Shown here: positions 34,391-41,992 of the stretch, piece after piece | Layout of the letters: the number at the start of each line of letters is the position of its first letter | Position numbering within the stretch: the stretch's first letter is position 1 | NCBI RefSeq assembly: GCF_002294725.1 | Contig: NZ_NSFT01000014.1 | Location: 64,501-128,500 of the forward strand | DNA from: Mesorhizobium sp. WSM4313 | GTDB taxonomy: Bacteria; Pseudomonadota; Alphaproteobacteria; Rhizobiales; Rhizobiaceae | Reading direction: 5' to 3' | Length of the DNA: 64,000 nt | The notes under the pieces: model-generated | The model's database searches: none | Told to the model about the DNA's origin: nothing | Seen by the model: only the letters and a program-made list of their open reading frames with translations | Translations under genes and position numbers: made by a program

Positions 34391-35839
34391 ATGTCGCAAA
34401 CCAATACCAAGCTCAATGCCTTTCCCGTCTTCATGCGGGTCGACGGCGAAGCCGTAGCCATCGTCGGCAATGGCGAGGAAGCACTTGCCAAGGCCAGGCT
34501 GCTTGCACAGTCGAGCGCGGTGCTGCGCATCATCGCCGATAATGTCAGCGGCGGGCTGCTGGATTTCATCGCATCGACCGGCGCCGTTCATATCAACGCA
34601 GCTTATGAAGCCGCGCATCTCCAAGGTGCCGCCCTGGTGTTCGCCGCCAGCGGCGACGAGGCGCTCGATCGCCGCGTCGTCGAGGACGCGCGGCGGCTGG
34701 GCATTGCGGTCAACGCCGTGGATCGTCCGGAGCTGTGCGATTTCTTCACGCCCGCATTGGTCAACCGGGCGCCGGTGGCGATCGCCATCGGCACAGAGGG
34801 CGCCGGACCGGTTCTGGCGCAGATGCTGCGCGGGCGCATCGACCGCATGCTGTCGCCGTCGCTCGGCCGGCTGGCTTCACTTGCCGCGTCCTTCCGCGCC
34901 GCCGCCGAGACGCTGCCGAAGGGCAATCGCCGCCGCCGCTTCTGGAGCGATTTCTTCGCCGGTTCGCCGGCCAAGGCCATCGAAGCCGGCGATCCCGCCG
35001 AGGCGCACGGCGCGGCGCTCGAGCTCTTGGCTCACGATGCTCCGGTCGAGGGACATATCGCGCTGGTCGGCGCCGGTCCGGGTGCGGAGGACCTTTTGAC
35101 CTTGCGCGCGCACCGCCTGCTGTTGGAGGCCGACGCCATCATCTACGACGCGCTGGTGCCGGAGGCGATCGTCGCCATGGGCCGCCGCGACGCCGAGCGC
35201 CTGCCGGTGGGAAAACGCAAGGGCTGCCATTCCAAGAGCCAGGAAGAGATCAACGCGCTGCTCATCGAGCTGGGCCGCGGCGGCAAGCGCGTGGTGCGGC
35301 TGAAGTCCGGCGATCCGCTGGTGTTCGGCCGTGCCGGCGAAGAGATGGCGGCGCTGCGCGAGGCCGGGGTCGCCTATGAGGTTGTTCCGGGCGTCACCGC
35401 CGCCTTCGCCGCCGCCGCCGACTTCGAGCTGCCGCTGACGCTGCGCGGCGTTTCGTCCTCGATGGTGTTCACCACCGGCCACGACCTCAAGGGCAACTCG
35501 CTGCCCGACTGGGCCAAGCTTGCCATTTCGGGCGCGACCATTGCCGTCTATATGGGCCGTTCGGTCGCGGCGGAAGTCGCCGGCCGACTGATCGAAGCGG
35601 GGCTGTCGCCGGATACTGCCGTTGCCGTCGTCGAGAATGCCAGCCTCGGCAACCGTCGCCGTTTCCACGGCACGCTTGCCGACCTGCCCTCGCTGGAGGA
35701 GCGCGCCGATCTCACCGGACCGGTGATGACGATCATCGGCGACGCCGTCGCCGGCGCCAATTTTGAACAATCCGAGCCGCTCGCGGTACATAAGCATGAG
35801 GGCGCGGCTTCAGCCGTGGCCGAAGGAGTCCGGCAATGA
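34391..35839 (+). CDS. cysG: Siroheme synthase (precorrin-2 dehydrogenase/ferrochelatase and uroporphyrinogen methylase)
   Basis: This 482-residue protein makes siroheme, the cofactor of the downstream sulfite reductase. The N-terminal CysG dehydrogenase/ferrochelatase domain (about 1-205) has AIVGNGEEALAKARLL and DFFTPALVNR. The C-terminal SUMT methylase (about 220-465) has LVGAGPGAEDLLTLRA, DALVP, KRKGCHSKSQEEIN, RLKSGDPLVFGRAGEE and VVPGVTAA. I start at ATG 34391; a TTG four codons earlier is possible. It is the first gene of the sulfur operon and its TGA overlaps the DUF2849 start. Confidence 0.93.
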   Translation: MSQTNTKLNAFPVFMRVDGEAVAIVGNGEEALAKARLLAQSSAVLRIIADNVSGGLLDFIASTGAVHINAAYEAAHLQGAALVFAASGDEALDRRVVEDARRLGIAVNAVDRPELCDFFTPALVNRAPVAIAIGTEGAGPVLAQMLRGRIDRMLSPSLGRLASLAASFRAAAETLPKGNRRRRFWSDFFAGSPAKAIEAGDPAEAHGAALELLAHDAPVEGHIALVGAGPGAEDLLTLRAHRLLLEADAIIYDALVPEAIVAMGRRDAERLPVGKRKGCHSKSQEEINALLIELGRGGKRVVRLKSGDPLVFGRAGEEMAALREAGVAYEVVPGVTAAFAAAADFELPLTLRGVSSSMVFTTGHDLKGNSLPDWAKLAISGATIAVYMGRSVAAEVAGRLIEAGLSPDTAVAVVENASLGNRRRFHGTLADLPSLEERADLTGPVMTIIGDAVAGANFEQSEPLAVHKHEGAASAVAEGVRQ

Positions 35840-36141
35840 AGGTTCTCACCGCGAACAGGCTCTCCGACGGCATCGCCGTCTGGTACGCCGCCGGCGGCTG
35901 GGCGGAGACGGTTGGTCACGCCGATATCGCGCATGACAAGACGGCGGAGGACCGGCTGGAAGCGATCGGCGCCGCGGCTGGCGCCAACAATGAGGTGGTC
36001 GACGTCAACCTGATCGACGTCACGGTGGTCGATGGCCTGGTCGAGCCGGTGCGGCTGCGCGAAAAGATCCGCGCCGCGGGCCCGACCATCCGCACCGATC
36101 TCGGCAAGCAGGCAAGCCCGGAAGCGGCGCGGGCGGCTTAG
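35836..36141 (+). CDS. DUF2849 protein linked to sulfite reduction
   Basis: This 101-residue soluble protein (MKVLTANRLSDGIAVWY...) has the DUF2849 pattern, including LSDGIAVWYAAGGW and PVRLREKIRAAGPTIR. Its ATGA overlaps the cysG stop by four bases, and the sulfite reductase starts 43 bases later. The same position between cysG and cysI is seen in other Rhizobiales as far as I recall. The tight coupling suggests a helper for siroheme insertion or sulfite reductase. No reaction is known. Confidence 0.8.
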   Translation: MKVLTANRLSDGIAVWYAAGGWAETVGHADIAHDKTAEDRLEAIGAAAGANNEVVDVNLIDVTVVDGLVEPVRLREKIRAAGPTIRTDLGKQASPEAARAA

Positions 36142-36184
36142 CCCCAAGAAAAGCAGCGGGCGGACGCGCCCTGAAAGACGAAGC

Positions 36185-37855
36185 ATGTACCGTTACGACG
36201 AGTTCGACCAGGATTTCGTTCACGCCCGTGTCGCCGAGTTCAGCGACCAGGTGCAGCGCCGGCTTGCCGGCGAGATCACCGAGGACCAGTTCCGGCCGCT
36301 CAGGCTGATGAACGGCGTCTATCTGCAGCTGCACGCCTATATGCTGCGCATCGCCGTGCCCTACGGCACGCTGAACAGCAGGCAATTGCGCATGCTCGGC
36401 CACATCGCGCGCAAATACGACAAGGGCTACGGCCATTTCACCACGCGCCAGAACATCCAGTTCAACTGGCCGGCGCTGTCGGACATCCCGGCGATCCTCG
36501 CCGATCTGGCGAGCGTCGAGATGCACGCCATCCAGACCAGCGGCAACTGCATCCGCAACGTCACCGCCGACCATTTCGCGGGAGCCGCCGCCGACGAGGT
36601 CGCCGATCCGCGTCCCTATGCGGAAATCCTGCGCCAATGGTCGTCGGTGCATCCCGAGTTCTCGTACCTGCCGCGCAAGTTCAAGATCGCGGTGACCGGT
36701 GCCGAGCGCGACCGCGCCGCCATCCAGACGCATGACATCGGCCTGCATCTGAAGAAGAACGCGGCCGGCGAGCTGGGCTTTGCCGTCTACATAGGCGGCG
36801 GCCAGGGCCGCACGCCGATGGTGGCGAGAAAGATCCGCGACTTCCTGCCGGAGGCGGAGTTGCTGTCCTACTGCACGGCCATCCTGCGCGTGTACAACCT
36901 CTACGGCCGTCGCGACAACAAGTTCAAGGCGCGCATCAAGATCCTGGTGCACGAGACTGGCGTGGAGGAGATCACCCGCCAGGTCGAGGCCGAGTGGCAG
37001 GAGCTGAGGGACGCCGAGCTCAAGCTGCCGGAAGCCGATATCCAGGCGATCAACGCCTATTTCGCGCCGCCGGCGCTGGTTTCCCGTCCGGAAGGCGATG
37101 ATGCGGTGAAACAGGCCAGGCTCGATTCCAAGAGCTTTTCGGAATGGCTCGACCAGAATGTCGTGACGCATCGCCATCCCGACTATGCGGCGGTGACCAT
37201 CTCGCTCAAGGGCATCGGCGAGGTGCCCGGCGACGCAACGGACAGCCAGATGGAAGCGGTTGCCGACATTGCCGAGAAATACGCCTTCGACGAATTGCGC
37301 GTCAGCCACGAACAGAACCTGATCCTGCCGCATGTGGCGCGCGCCGACCTCAAGGCCGTCTACGACGCGCTGGTCGAGATCGGCTTGGCGACAGCCAATT
37401 CCAATCTGATCAGCGACATCATCTCGTGCCCGGGCCTCGATTATTGCGCGCTGGCCACGGCGCGCTCGATCCCGGTAGCGCAGGAAATCTCGCGCCGCTT
37501 CGCCTCGCTGGAGCGGCAGCGCGAAATCGGCGAGTTGAAGCTGAAGATCTCCGGCTGCATCAATGCCTGCGGCCACCACCATGTCGGCCATATCGGCATT
37601 CTGGGCGTGGAGAAGAAAGGCACCGAGCTCTATCAGGTGACGCTCGGCGGTTCGGCCGACGAAAACACATCCGTCGGCGAGATCATCGGCCGCGGCTTCT
37701 CCTCCGATGAGATCACCGATGCCATCGAGCAGATCGTCGATACCTATCTCGGCCTTCGGCTCAGTCCCGACGAACGTTTCATCGACGCCTACCGCCGTGT
37801 CGGTCCCGCGCCGTTCAAGGAGGCGCTCTATGCTGGCGAAACCAAGGCCGCTTGA
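36185..37855 (+). CDS. cysI: Nitrite/sulfite reductase (siroheme [4Fe-4S] hemoprotein, CysI-like)
   Basis: This 556-residue enzyme reduces sulfite to sulfide with siroheme and a [4Fe-4S] cluster. The cluster ligands are visible as CPGLDYC (near 415-425) and CINAC (near 458-462), followed by GHHHVGHIGILG. The N-terminal half has HFTTRQNIQFNWP and TSGNCIRNVT, which bind siroheme. The start is ATG 36185. It is flanked by siroheme synthase and APS reductase genes, which favours sulfite over nitrite as substrate. Its 3' end overlaps cysH by 26 bases. Confidence 0.92.
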   Translation: MYRYDEFDQDFVHARVAEFSDQVQRRLAGEITEDQFRPLRLMNGVYLQLHAYMLRIAVPYGTLNSRQLRMLGHIARKYDKGYGHFTTRQNIQFNWPALSDIPAILADLASVEMHAIQTSGNCIRNVTADHFAGAAADEVADPRPYAEILRQWSSVHPEFSYLPRKFKIAVTGAERDRAAIQTHDIGLHLKKNAAGELGFAVYIGGGQGRTPMVARKIRDFLPEAELLSYCTAILRVYNLYGRRDNKFKARIKILVHETGVEEITRQVEAEWQELRDAELKLPEADIQAINAYFAPPALVSRPEGDDAVKQARLDSKSFSEWLDQNVVTHRHPDYAAVTISLKGIGEVPGDATDSQMEAVADIAEKYAFDELRVSHEQNLILPHVARADLKAVYDALVEIGLATANSNLISDIISCPGLDYCALATARSIPVAQEISRRFASLERQREIGELKLKISGCINACGHHHVGHIGILGVEKKGTELYQVTLGGSADENTSVGEIIGRGFSSDEITDAIEQIVDTYLGLRLSPDERFIDAYRRVGPAPFKEALYAGETKAA

Positions 37856-38591
37856 CCGGACAGGCGAAGTCGAGACCGGCGTTGCCGCCGAGGCAGCGGG
37901 GCTCGACGCGCTGTTGGGCCATCTGAAGCCGATCGAGATCATCGAACGGTCGGCGCACGAATTCCGCGGCGCGGTCGCCGCGGTATCTTCCTTCGGCGCG
38001 GACTCCGCCGTGCTGCTGCACATGATTTCGGAGATCGACCGCGCGCTGCCGGTCATCTTCCTCGACACCGGCAAGCATTTCGAGGAGACGCTCGGCTATC
38101 GCGACGCGCTGGTCGCCGATTTCGGCCTCACCGACATCAGGGTGATCAAGCCGGAAGAGACCGCGCTGCAACGCGTCGATCCGACCGGCAGGCTGCACGA
38201 GACCGACACCGATTCCTGCTGCAATGTTCGCAAGGTCGAGCCCCTGGCGCGCGGCGTCGAACCGTTCCGCGCCTGGTTCACGGGGCGCAAGCGCTTCCAG
38301 GCTTCGACGCGCACGGCTTTGCCCGTCTTCGAGGCCGTCGGCTCGCGCATCCGCATCAATCCGCTGGCGCATTGGACGACATCGGACCAGGCAGACTATA
38401 TGCGGGCGCATGCGCTGCGCGAAAATCCGCTGGTCGCCTATGGTTATCTCTCGATCGGCTGCTTCCCTTGCACGCAGCCGGTGCAGCCGGGCGAGGATGC
38501 GCGCAGCGGCCGCTGGGCGGGCCACGCCAAGACCGAGTGCGGTATTCACCTCTCCGGTTTGGAGAAGTCGCTGACCGACGCCTCGCTTTAG
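37830..38591 (+). CDS. cysH: Phosphoadenylyl/adenylyl-sulfate reductase
   Basis: This 253-residue enzyme reduces APS or PAPS to sulfite. The start is ATG 37830 with AAGGAGG upstream, inside cysI. The PP-loop region is AVSSFGADSAVLLHM, and FLDTGKHFEETL is typical. Two Cys pairs, CCNVRK and CFPC, provide the [4Fe-4S] ligands that mark APS reductases, so APS rather than PAPS is the likely substrate. The catalytic Cys lies in KTECGIHL near the end. Confidence 0.92.
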   Translation: MLAKPRPLDRTGEVETGVAAEAAGLDALLGHLKPIEIIERSAHEFRGAVAAVSSFGADSAVLLHMISEIDRALPVIFLDTGKHFEETLGYRDALVADFGLTDIRVIKPEETALQRVDPTGRLHETDTDSCCNVRKVEPLARGVEPFRAWFTGRKRFQASTRTALPVFEAVGSRIRINPLAHWTTSDQADYMRAHALRENPLVAYGYLSIGCFPCTQPVQPGEDARSGRWAGHAKTECGIHLSGLEKSLTDASL

Positions 38592-38688
38592 GGTATATCC
38601 CTATTCACGTGAGGCCGGTCCGCAAGCGGCTTCCGGTCGCTGGCGGCCTGCCGGCTCGCCTCGAAATTTTGTGACTTTGGGATTTTTG

Positions 38689-39222
38689 ATGACAGGATCG
38701 ACGACAGCGGGGACCCGCCTCTGGACCCGTGACGGTTTTCGCGAGGATGAGTGGACCCACGCCGAAAGCGCCGAGGCGCTTGCCGGCAACGGCCGCTTCA
38801 TCCTGCCTCTGCAGGCCTTTCTCGGGCTGGATGAAGACGTTCGTAAGTCAGCCAAGGAGCGTCTCGGCGTCCTGCTGCAGCCCGGCGACGAGCTGGACAA
38901 GATAACTGGCCTGCTCGACCAGCTGTCGCTGGTGGCTCTGGCCTTCCCGGCCTTCAATGACGGCCGCTCTTTTTCCAAAGGCGAATTGCTGCGCGCCCGG
39001 CATCAATTCAAGGGCGCGGTGCGCGCCACCGGACAGGTGCTGGTCGACCAGCTGCCGCATATGCTGCGGCTCGGCTTCGACGAGTTCGAGGTCTCCAATC
39101 CGGTGCTCTTGAAGCGGTTGGAGGAAGGCCGCACCGGCGGCTTGCCGCTTTACTATCAGCCGGCGGTCGAACCGGAGGCCAAGGGCCCAAAATATTCCTG
39201 GCGGCGCAAGCGCCCCAGCTGA
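38689..39222 (+). CDS. DUF934 protein of the sulfate-assimilation operon
   Basis: This 177-residue protein starts at ATG 38689; a GTG at 38671 is an alternative. It has LWTRDGFREDEW near the start and LVALAFPAFNDGRSFSKGELLRAR with GQVLVDQLPHMLRLGFDEFEV, the DUF934 core. DUF934 proteins occur next to sulfite reductase or cysH genes in many proteobacteria and are thought to act in cysteine biosynthesis, perhaps as electron donors or assembly helpers; the function is unproven. It ends the cys block. Confidence 0.82.
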   Translation: MTGSTTAGTRLWTRDGFREDEWTHAESAEALAGNGRFILPLQAFLGLDEDVRKSAKERLGVLLQPGDELDKITGLLDQLSLVALAFPAFNDGRSFSKGELLRARHQFKGAVRATGQVLVDQLPHMLRLGFDEFEVSNPVLLKRLEEGRTGGLPLYYQPAVEPEAKGPKYSWRRKRPS

Positions 39223-39254
39223 CGCGGCATTTCATAGGGCAAATGAAATCGCTG

Positions 39255-39339
39255 TGGTCCGACCAGCGTCACGCATTTTGTTGGTCAGCTCAGCTCAAGA
39301 TAGGTTTGGAAAGAGCGCCGCGCTGGTCTGGTCAGACCA
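39255..39339. promoter_or_regulatory. Two TGGTCNGACCA operator-like sites upstream of the PfpI gene
   Basis: TGGTCCGACCA (39255-39265) and TGGTCAGACCA (39329-39339) are perfect palindromes fitting the FadR-subfamily GntR consensus. Their starts are 74 bp apart, about seven helical turns. A half site TTGGTC lies between them near 39281. The second site is about 100 bp upstream of the ATG at 39437, and the first lies 33 bases after the DUF934 gene. The matching regulator is not obvious in the window. Confidence 0.6.
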
Positions 39340-39436
39340 CATTGCCGATTCGGGCTTCCGCTTCGGCCGACCTGCCCTTAGGATAGGGCCATTACTTCGG
39401 ACCACGAAATAACGGCCAGCTAAGGGAGGAAGCGGC

Positions 39437-40057
39437 ATGGCAGGCAAGAAGATATTGATGCTCGTTGGCGAGTTCAGCGAGGAATACGAGATTTTCGTCT
39501 TCGAGCAGGCCATGCACGCGGTCGGCCACACCGTCCATGTCGTGTGCCCGGACAAGAAGGCCGGCGACGTGCTCAAGACCTCATTGCACGACTTCGAGGG
39601 CCACCAGACCTATACCGAAAAACCCGGTCACGATTACATCCTCAACAAGACCTTCGCCGAGGTGAACCCTGCCGACTACGATGCGGTTTATGCGGCGGGC
39701 GGGCGCGGGCCGGAATATATCCGCATCGACAAGCGGGTGCAGGCGCTGGTCAGGCATTTCCATGAAACCGGCAAGCCGATCTTCACCATCTGTCACGGCG
39801 CGCAGATCCTGATCGCGGTCGACGGCGTGGTGCGCGGCAAGGAAGTGGCGGCGCTGCATTATTGCGAGCCGGAAGTCACCCTCGCCGGCGGCATCTATAT
39901 CGATGTCGCGCCGACCGGCGCCCATGTCGACGGCAATCTGGTTTCAGCCAAGGGCTGGCCGGGCCTAGCCGCCTTCATGCGGGAATGCCTGAAGGTGCTC
40001 GGCACCGAGATCCGTCACGGCGAAGTGCTGATGCGCGACGACAGGAAGGCGGCCTGA
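39437..40057 (+). CDS. DJ-1/PfpI family protein
   Basis: This 206-residue protein has the DJ-1/PfpI fold features: ILMLVGEFSEEYEI with the conserved Glu, DAVYAAGGRGPEYIR, and the nucleophile Cys elbow FTICHGAQILIA. Members act as glyoxalase III/deglycases, amidases or stress proteins. GGGAGGAAG sits just ahead of the ATG. The promoter region has two GntR-type palindromes, so the gene is probably under metabolite control. The exact activity is unknown. Confidence 0.87.
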   Translation: MAGKKILMLVGEFSEEYEIFVFEQAMHAVGHTVHVVCPDKKAGDVLKTSLHDFEGHQTYTEKPGHDYILNKTFAEVNPADYDAVYAAGGRGPEYIRIDKRVQALVRHFHETGKPIFTICHGAQILIAVDGVVRGKEVAALHYCEPEVTLAGGIYIDVAPTGAHVDGNLVSAKGWPGLAAFMRECLKVLGTEIRHGEVLMRDDRKAA

Positions 40058-40080
40058 AACTTGTCAGTTGCGGTATGCGG

Positions 40081-40281
40081 CTATTGACGCCGCCTGCCGC
40101 CTGCGTTCTCCGCCTCGGCGCCGTCGAGGCGGTCAAGCAGGTCGGTCAATTGCTGGGGCATTTCCTTTTCCAGGCGAAATACCGGCAATGTGCGCAGAAA
40201 GCGCTTCGTCGTTTCGCTGCCCGCCTGTCGCCTGATATCGCTGGCCAATTCGACGCGCCTATGGCCGTTGTTGCCGTTCAT
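40081..40281 (-). CDS. Small conserved hypothetical protein
   Basis: This 66-residue frame starts at the ATG at 40281 (MNGNNGHRRVELASDIRRQ) and ends in a charged Arg tail. The LRTLPVFRLEKEMPQQLTDL and LLDRLDGAE stretch looks like a folded helical protein and somewhat recalls the C-terminal helix of short anti-sigma or adaptor proteins, but I cannot assign it. The frame stays open upstream to 40515; that part looks non-coding because it overlaps the grpE leader. It is divergent from grpE. Confidence 0.5.
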   Translation of the reverse strand: MNGNNGHRRVELASDIRRQAGSETTKRFLRTLPVFRLEKEMPQQLTDLLDRLDGAEAENAGGRRRQ

Positions 40282-40429
40282 CGTCCCAAAATCCTGTGTC
40301 GGTTTCGAAACTCCTGCAGCCGGTCCATGGTTCCCGTAGTAGTGCCCGAGAGCAAGCAAAGCTGCGTGATACGGTAAAGTTTGAATTAATTTGGAACGGC
40401 AGCCTGCCATCAGCCGCCTGCGCTTGCCC

Positions 40430-40458
40430 CTTGATTTTTGCCCTCCAAACCTCGATAT
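40430..40458 (+). promoter_or_regulatory. Candidate RpoH (heat-shock) promoter of grpE
   Basis: CTTGAT (40430-40435) and CGATAT (40453-40458) are separated by 17 bp, close to the alphaproteobacterial RpoH pattern of CTTG, about 17 bp, then CNATAT. It lies about 40 bases before the grpE ATG. Heat control is expected for this chaperone gene. Confidence 0.4.
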
Positions 40459-40499
40459 CGGGCGCAAATCCAGAGCAATTCGAAATGACGGGAAACGCG

Positions 40500-41132
40500 A
40501 TGAGCGACCAGGCAAAAGACGAACGCACGCCCGAAGAGATCGAAGCCGCCGAGGCTTCCGGCGAGCGTGCGGAGGGCGGCGTCGACGGCGACTACGAAGC
40601 GTTGGTGCGGCTGCTGAAGGAAAACGAGGAACTGAAGGACCGTGCGCTGCGCGCGGCGGCCGAAATGGAGAATTTGCGGCGGCGCACCGCGCGCGACGTG
40701 CAGGACGCCCGCGCCTATGCCGTCGCCAACTTCGCGCGCGACATGCTGTCGGTGTCCGACAATCTGCGCCGCGCGCTGGACGCGATTCCCGCCGAGGCGA
40801 AGGCCAGCGGCGACGCCGGCTTCAAATCGCTGATCGAAGGGGTCGACCTTACCGAGCGCGCCATGCTTTCGGCGCTGGAGCGCCACGGGGTGAAGAGACT
40901 CGCGCCCGAAGGCGAGAAGTTCGATCCGAACTTCCACCAGGCGATGTTCGAGGTCCCCAATCCGGATGTTCCCGCAGGCACTGTCGTCCAGGTTGTGCAG
41001 CCAGGCTATTCGATCGGCGAGCGCGTGCTGCGGCCAGCGATGGTCGGCGTCGCCAAGGGCGGCCCGAAGGCGGCCGCCGAGGCCAAGGTCGAGCCGGGCC
41101 CGGTGAACGAGCAGGCCGAGAAGGATGCGTGA
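40500..41132 (+). CDS. grpE: Nucleotide exchange factor GrpE
   Basis: This 210-residue co-chaperone releases ADP from DnaK. An acidic N-terminus and a coiled coil (about 35-75, LLKENEELKDRALRAAAEME) lead to NLRRRTARDVQDARAYAV and the beta domain with GVKRLAPEGEKFDPNFHQAM and VVQPGYSIGERVLRPAMVGVA split by short loops, all GrpE hallmarks. An in-frame ATG at 40485 would add five residues. dnaK and hrcA are not next to it. The end is marked by a stop-rich repeat. Confidence 0.94.
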   Translation: MSDQAKDERTPEEIEAAEASGERAEGGVDGDYEALVRLLKENEELKDRALRAAAEMENLRRRTARDVQDARAYAVANFARDMLSVSDNLRRALDAIPAEAKASGDAGFKSLIEGVDLTERAMLSALERHGVKRLAPEGEKFDPNFHQAMFEVPNPDVPAGTVVQVVQPGYSIGERVLRPAMVGVAKGGPKAAAEAKVEPGPVNEQAEKDA

Positions 41133-41222
41133 GAGTAGCGAATAGGAAGTAGTGAGTAGGGGCTGATATTTATCCCCGGCTTCGTGCTATTTCCCTACTC
41201 TATTCGCTACTCACTACTCGCT
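41132..41222. repeat. Stop-rich short repeats after grpE
   Basis: Directly after the grpE stop, AGTAGCGAATAGGAAGTAG units occur, and the opposite sense (CTATTCGCTACTCACTAC) lies at about 41199-41218. The design is like 6885-6993 and 41864-41992. Several TAG and TGA triplets fall in all three rightward frames. Confidence 0.65.
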
Positions 41223-41227
41223 CGCCC

Positions 41228-41860
41228 ATGAACCCCATCGCGTCGCTCGACTATGCCGGCGTGGCCGTCTTCGCGGCGACGGGCGCGCTTGCCGCATCGC
41301 GCAAAGAACTCGACATCATCGGCTTTCTGTTCCTGGCCAGCGTCACCGGCATCGGCGGCGGGACGCTGCGCGACGTCATCCTCAACCTGCCGGTGTTCTG
41401 GGTCGCCAACAGCGGTTATGTACTGATCTGCGCCGTCGTCGCGGTGCTGGTCTTCTTCAGCGCCCACCGGTTCGAATCCCGCTACAAGCTGCTGCTGTGG
41501 CTCGATGCCGTCGGCCTTGCCGCTTTTTCGGTGATGGGCGCGGCCAAGGGGCTGGCGATCACCGGCTCGCCCGTCGTGTCGGTCATCACCGGCGTCTTGA
41601 CGGCGACCTTCGGCGGTATTCTGCGCGACCTGCTTGCCGGCGAGCCATCGGTGCTGCTCAGGCCCGAGATCTATGTCACGGCCGCGCTTGCCGGCGCCGC
41701 CATCTTCACCCTTGGCGATCTTGCCGGCCTGCCGGCGCTGGCGTCCAGCCTGCTCGGCTTCGCGGGCGCATTCGCGGTGCGCGGCGGAGCGCTTAAATTC
41801 GGCTGGTCATTTCCGGCCTATAAAAGCCGGCCGGGGCGAAGGCCGGAGGATATTCCCTGA
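41228..41860 (+). CDS. TRIC-type cation channel family protein (UPF0126/YicG-like)
   Basis: This 210-residue inner-membrane protein has seven hydrophobic segments. Two internal repeats each carry a Gly-rich motif: ASVTGIGGGTLRDVIL and GVLTATFGGILRDLLAGE. This is the bacterial TRIC fold, a homotrimeric monovalent cation channel. The ATG has no strong ribosome site, since it lies within repeat DNA (CTCGCTCGCCC). It sits alone between two repeat elements. Confidence 0.88.
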   Translation: MNPIASLDYAGVAVFAATGALAASRKELDIIGFLFLASVTGIGGGTLRDVILNLPVFWVANSGYVLICAVVAVLVFFSAHRFESRYKLLLWLDAVGLAAFSVMGAAKGLAITGSPVVSVITGVLTATFGGILRDLLAGEPSVLLRPEIYVTAALAGAAIFTLGDLAGLPALASSLLGFAGAFAVRGGALKFGWSFPAYKSRPGRRPEDIP

Positions 41861-41863
41861 GGG

Positions 41864-41992
41864 AGCGAGCAGCGAATAGGGAGTAGCGAATAGGGGTTGA
41901 ACGGAACAGATCCCGCCACTTTCTTCTATTCGCTATTCGCTATTCGCTATTCGCTATTCGCTATTCGCTATTCGCTATTCGCTATTCGCTAT
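41864..41992. repeat. Heptamer tandem array (nine CTATTCG units) and its inverted partner
   Basis: Nine full copies of CTATTCG run from 41926 to 41988, followed by a partial CTAT. The left part (41870-41896) carries the opposite sense, AGCGAATAGGGAGTAGCGAATAG in broken form. The leftward strand of the array reads CGAATAG every seven bases, and the olsB stop codon (41989-41991) lies at its edge. Arrays of identical heptamers can change copy number by slippage. Confidence 0.9.

Noticed and set aside
36020..38074. 684-codon leftward frame opposite cysI
   Set aside because: Its length reflects high GC content; the opposite strand carries a clear sulfite reductase with cluster ligands.
41468..41482. 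GGTTCGAATCCCGC, resembling a tRNA T-loop
   Set aside because: It lies inside the TRIC channel gene (HRFESRYK) and no cloverleaf arms or acceptor stem surround it.
41926..41992. Tandem array considered as a CRISPR
   Set aside because: The unit is only 7 bases, there are no unique spacers and no cas genes.
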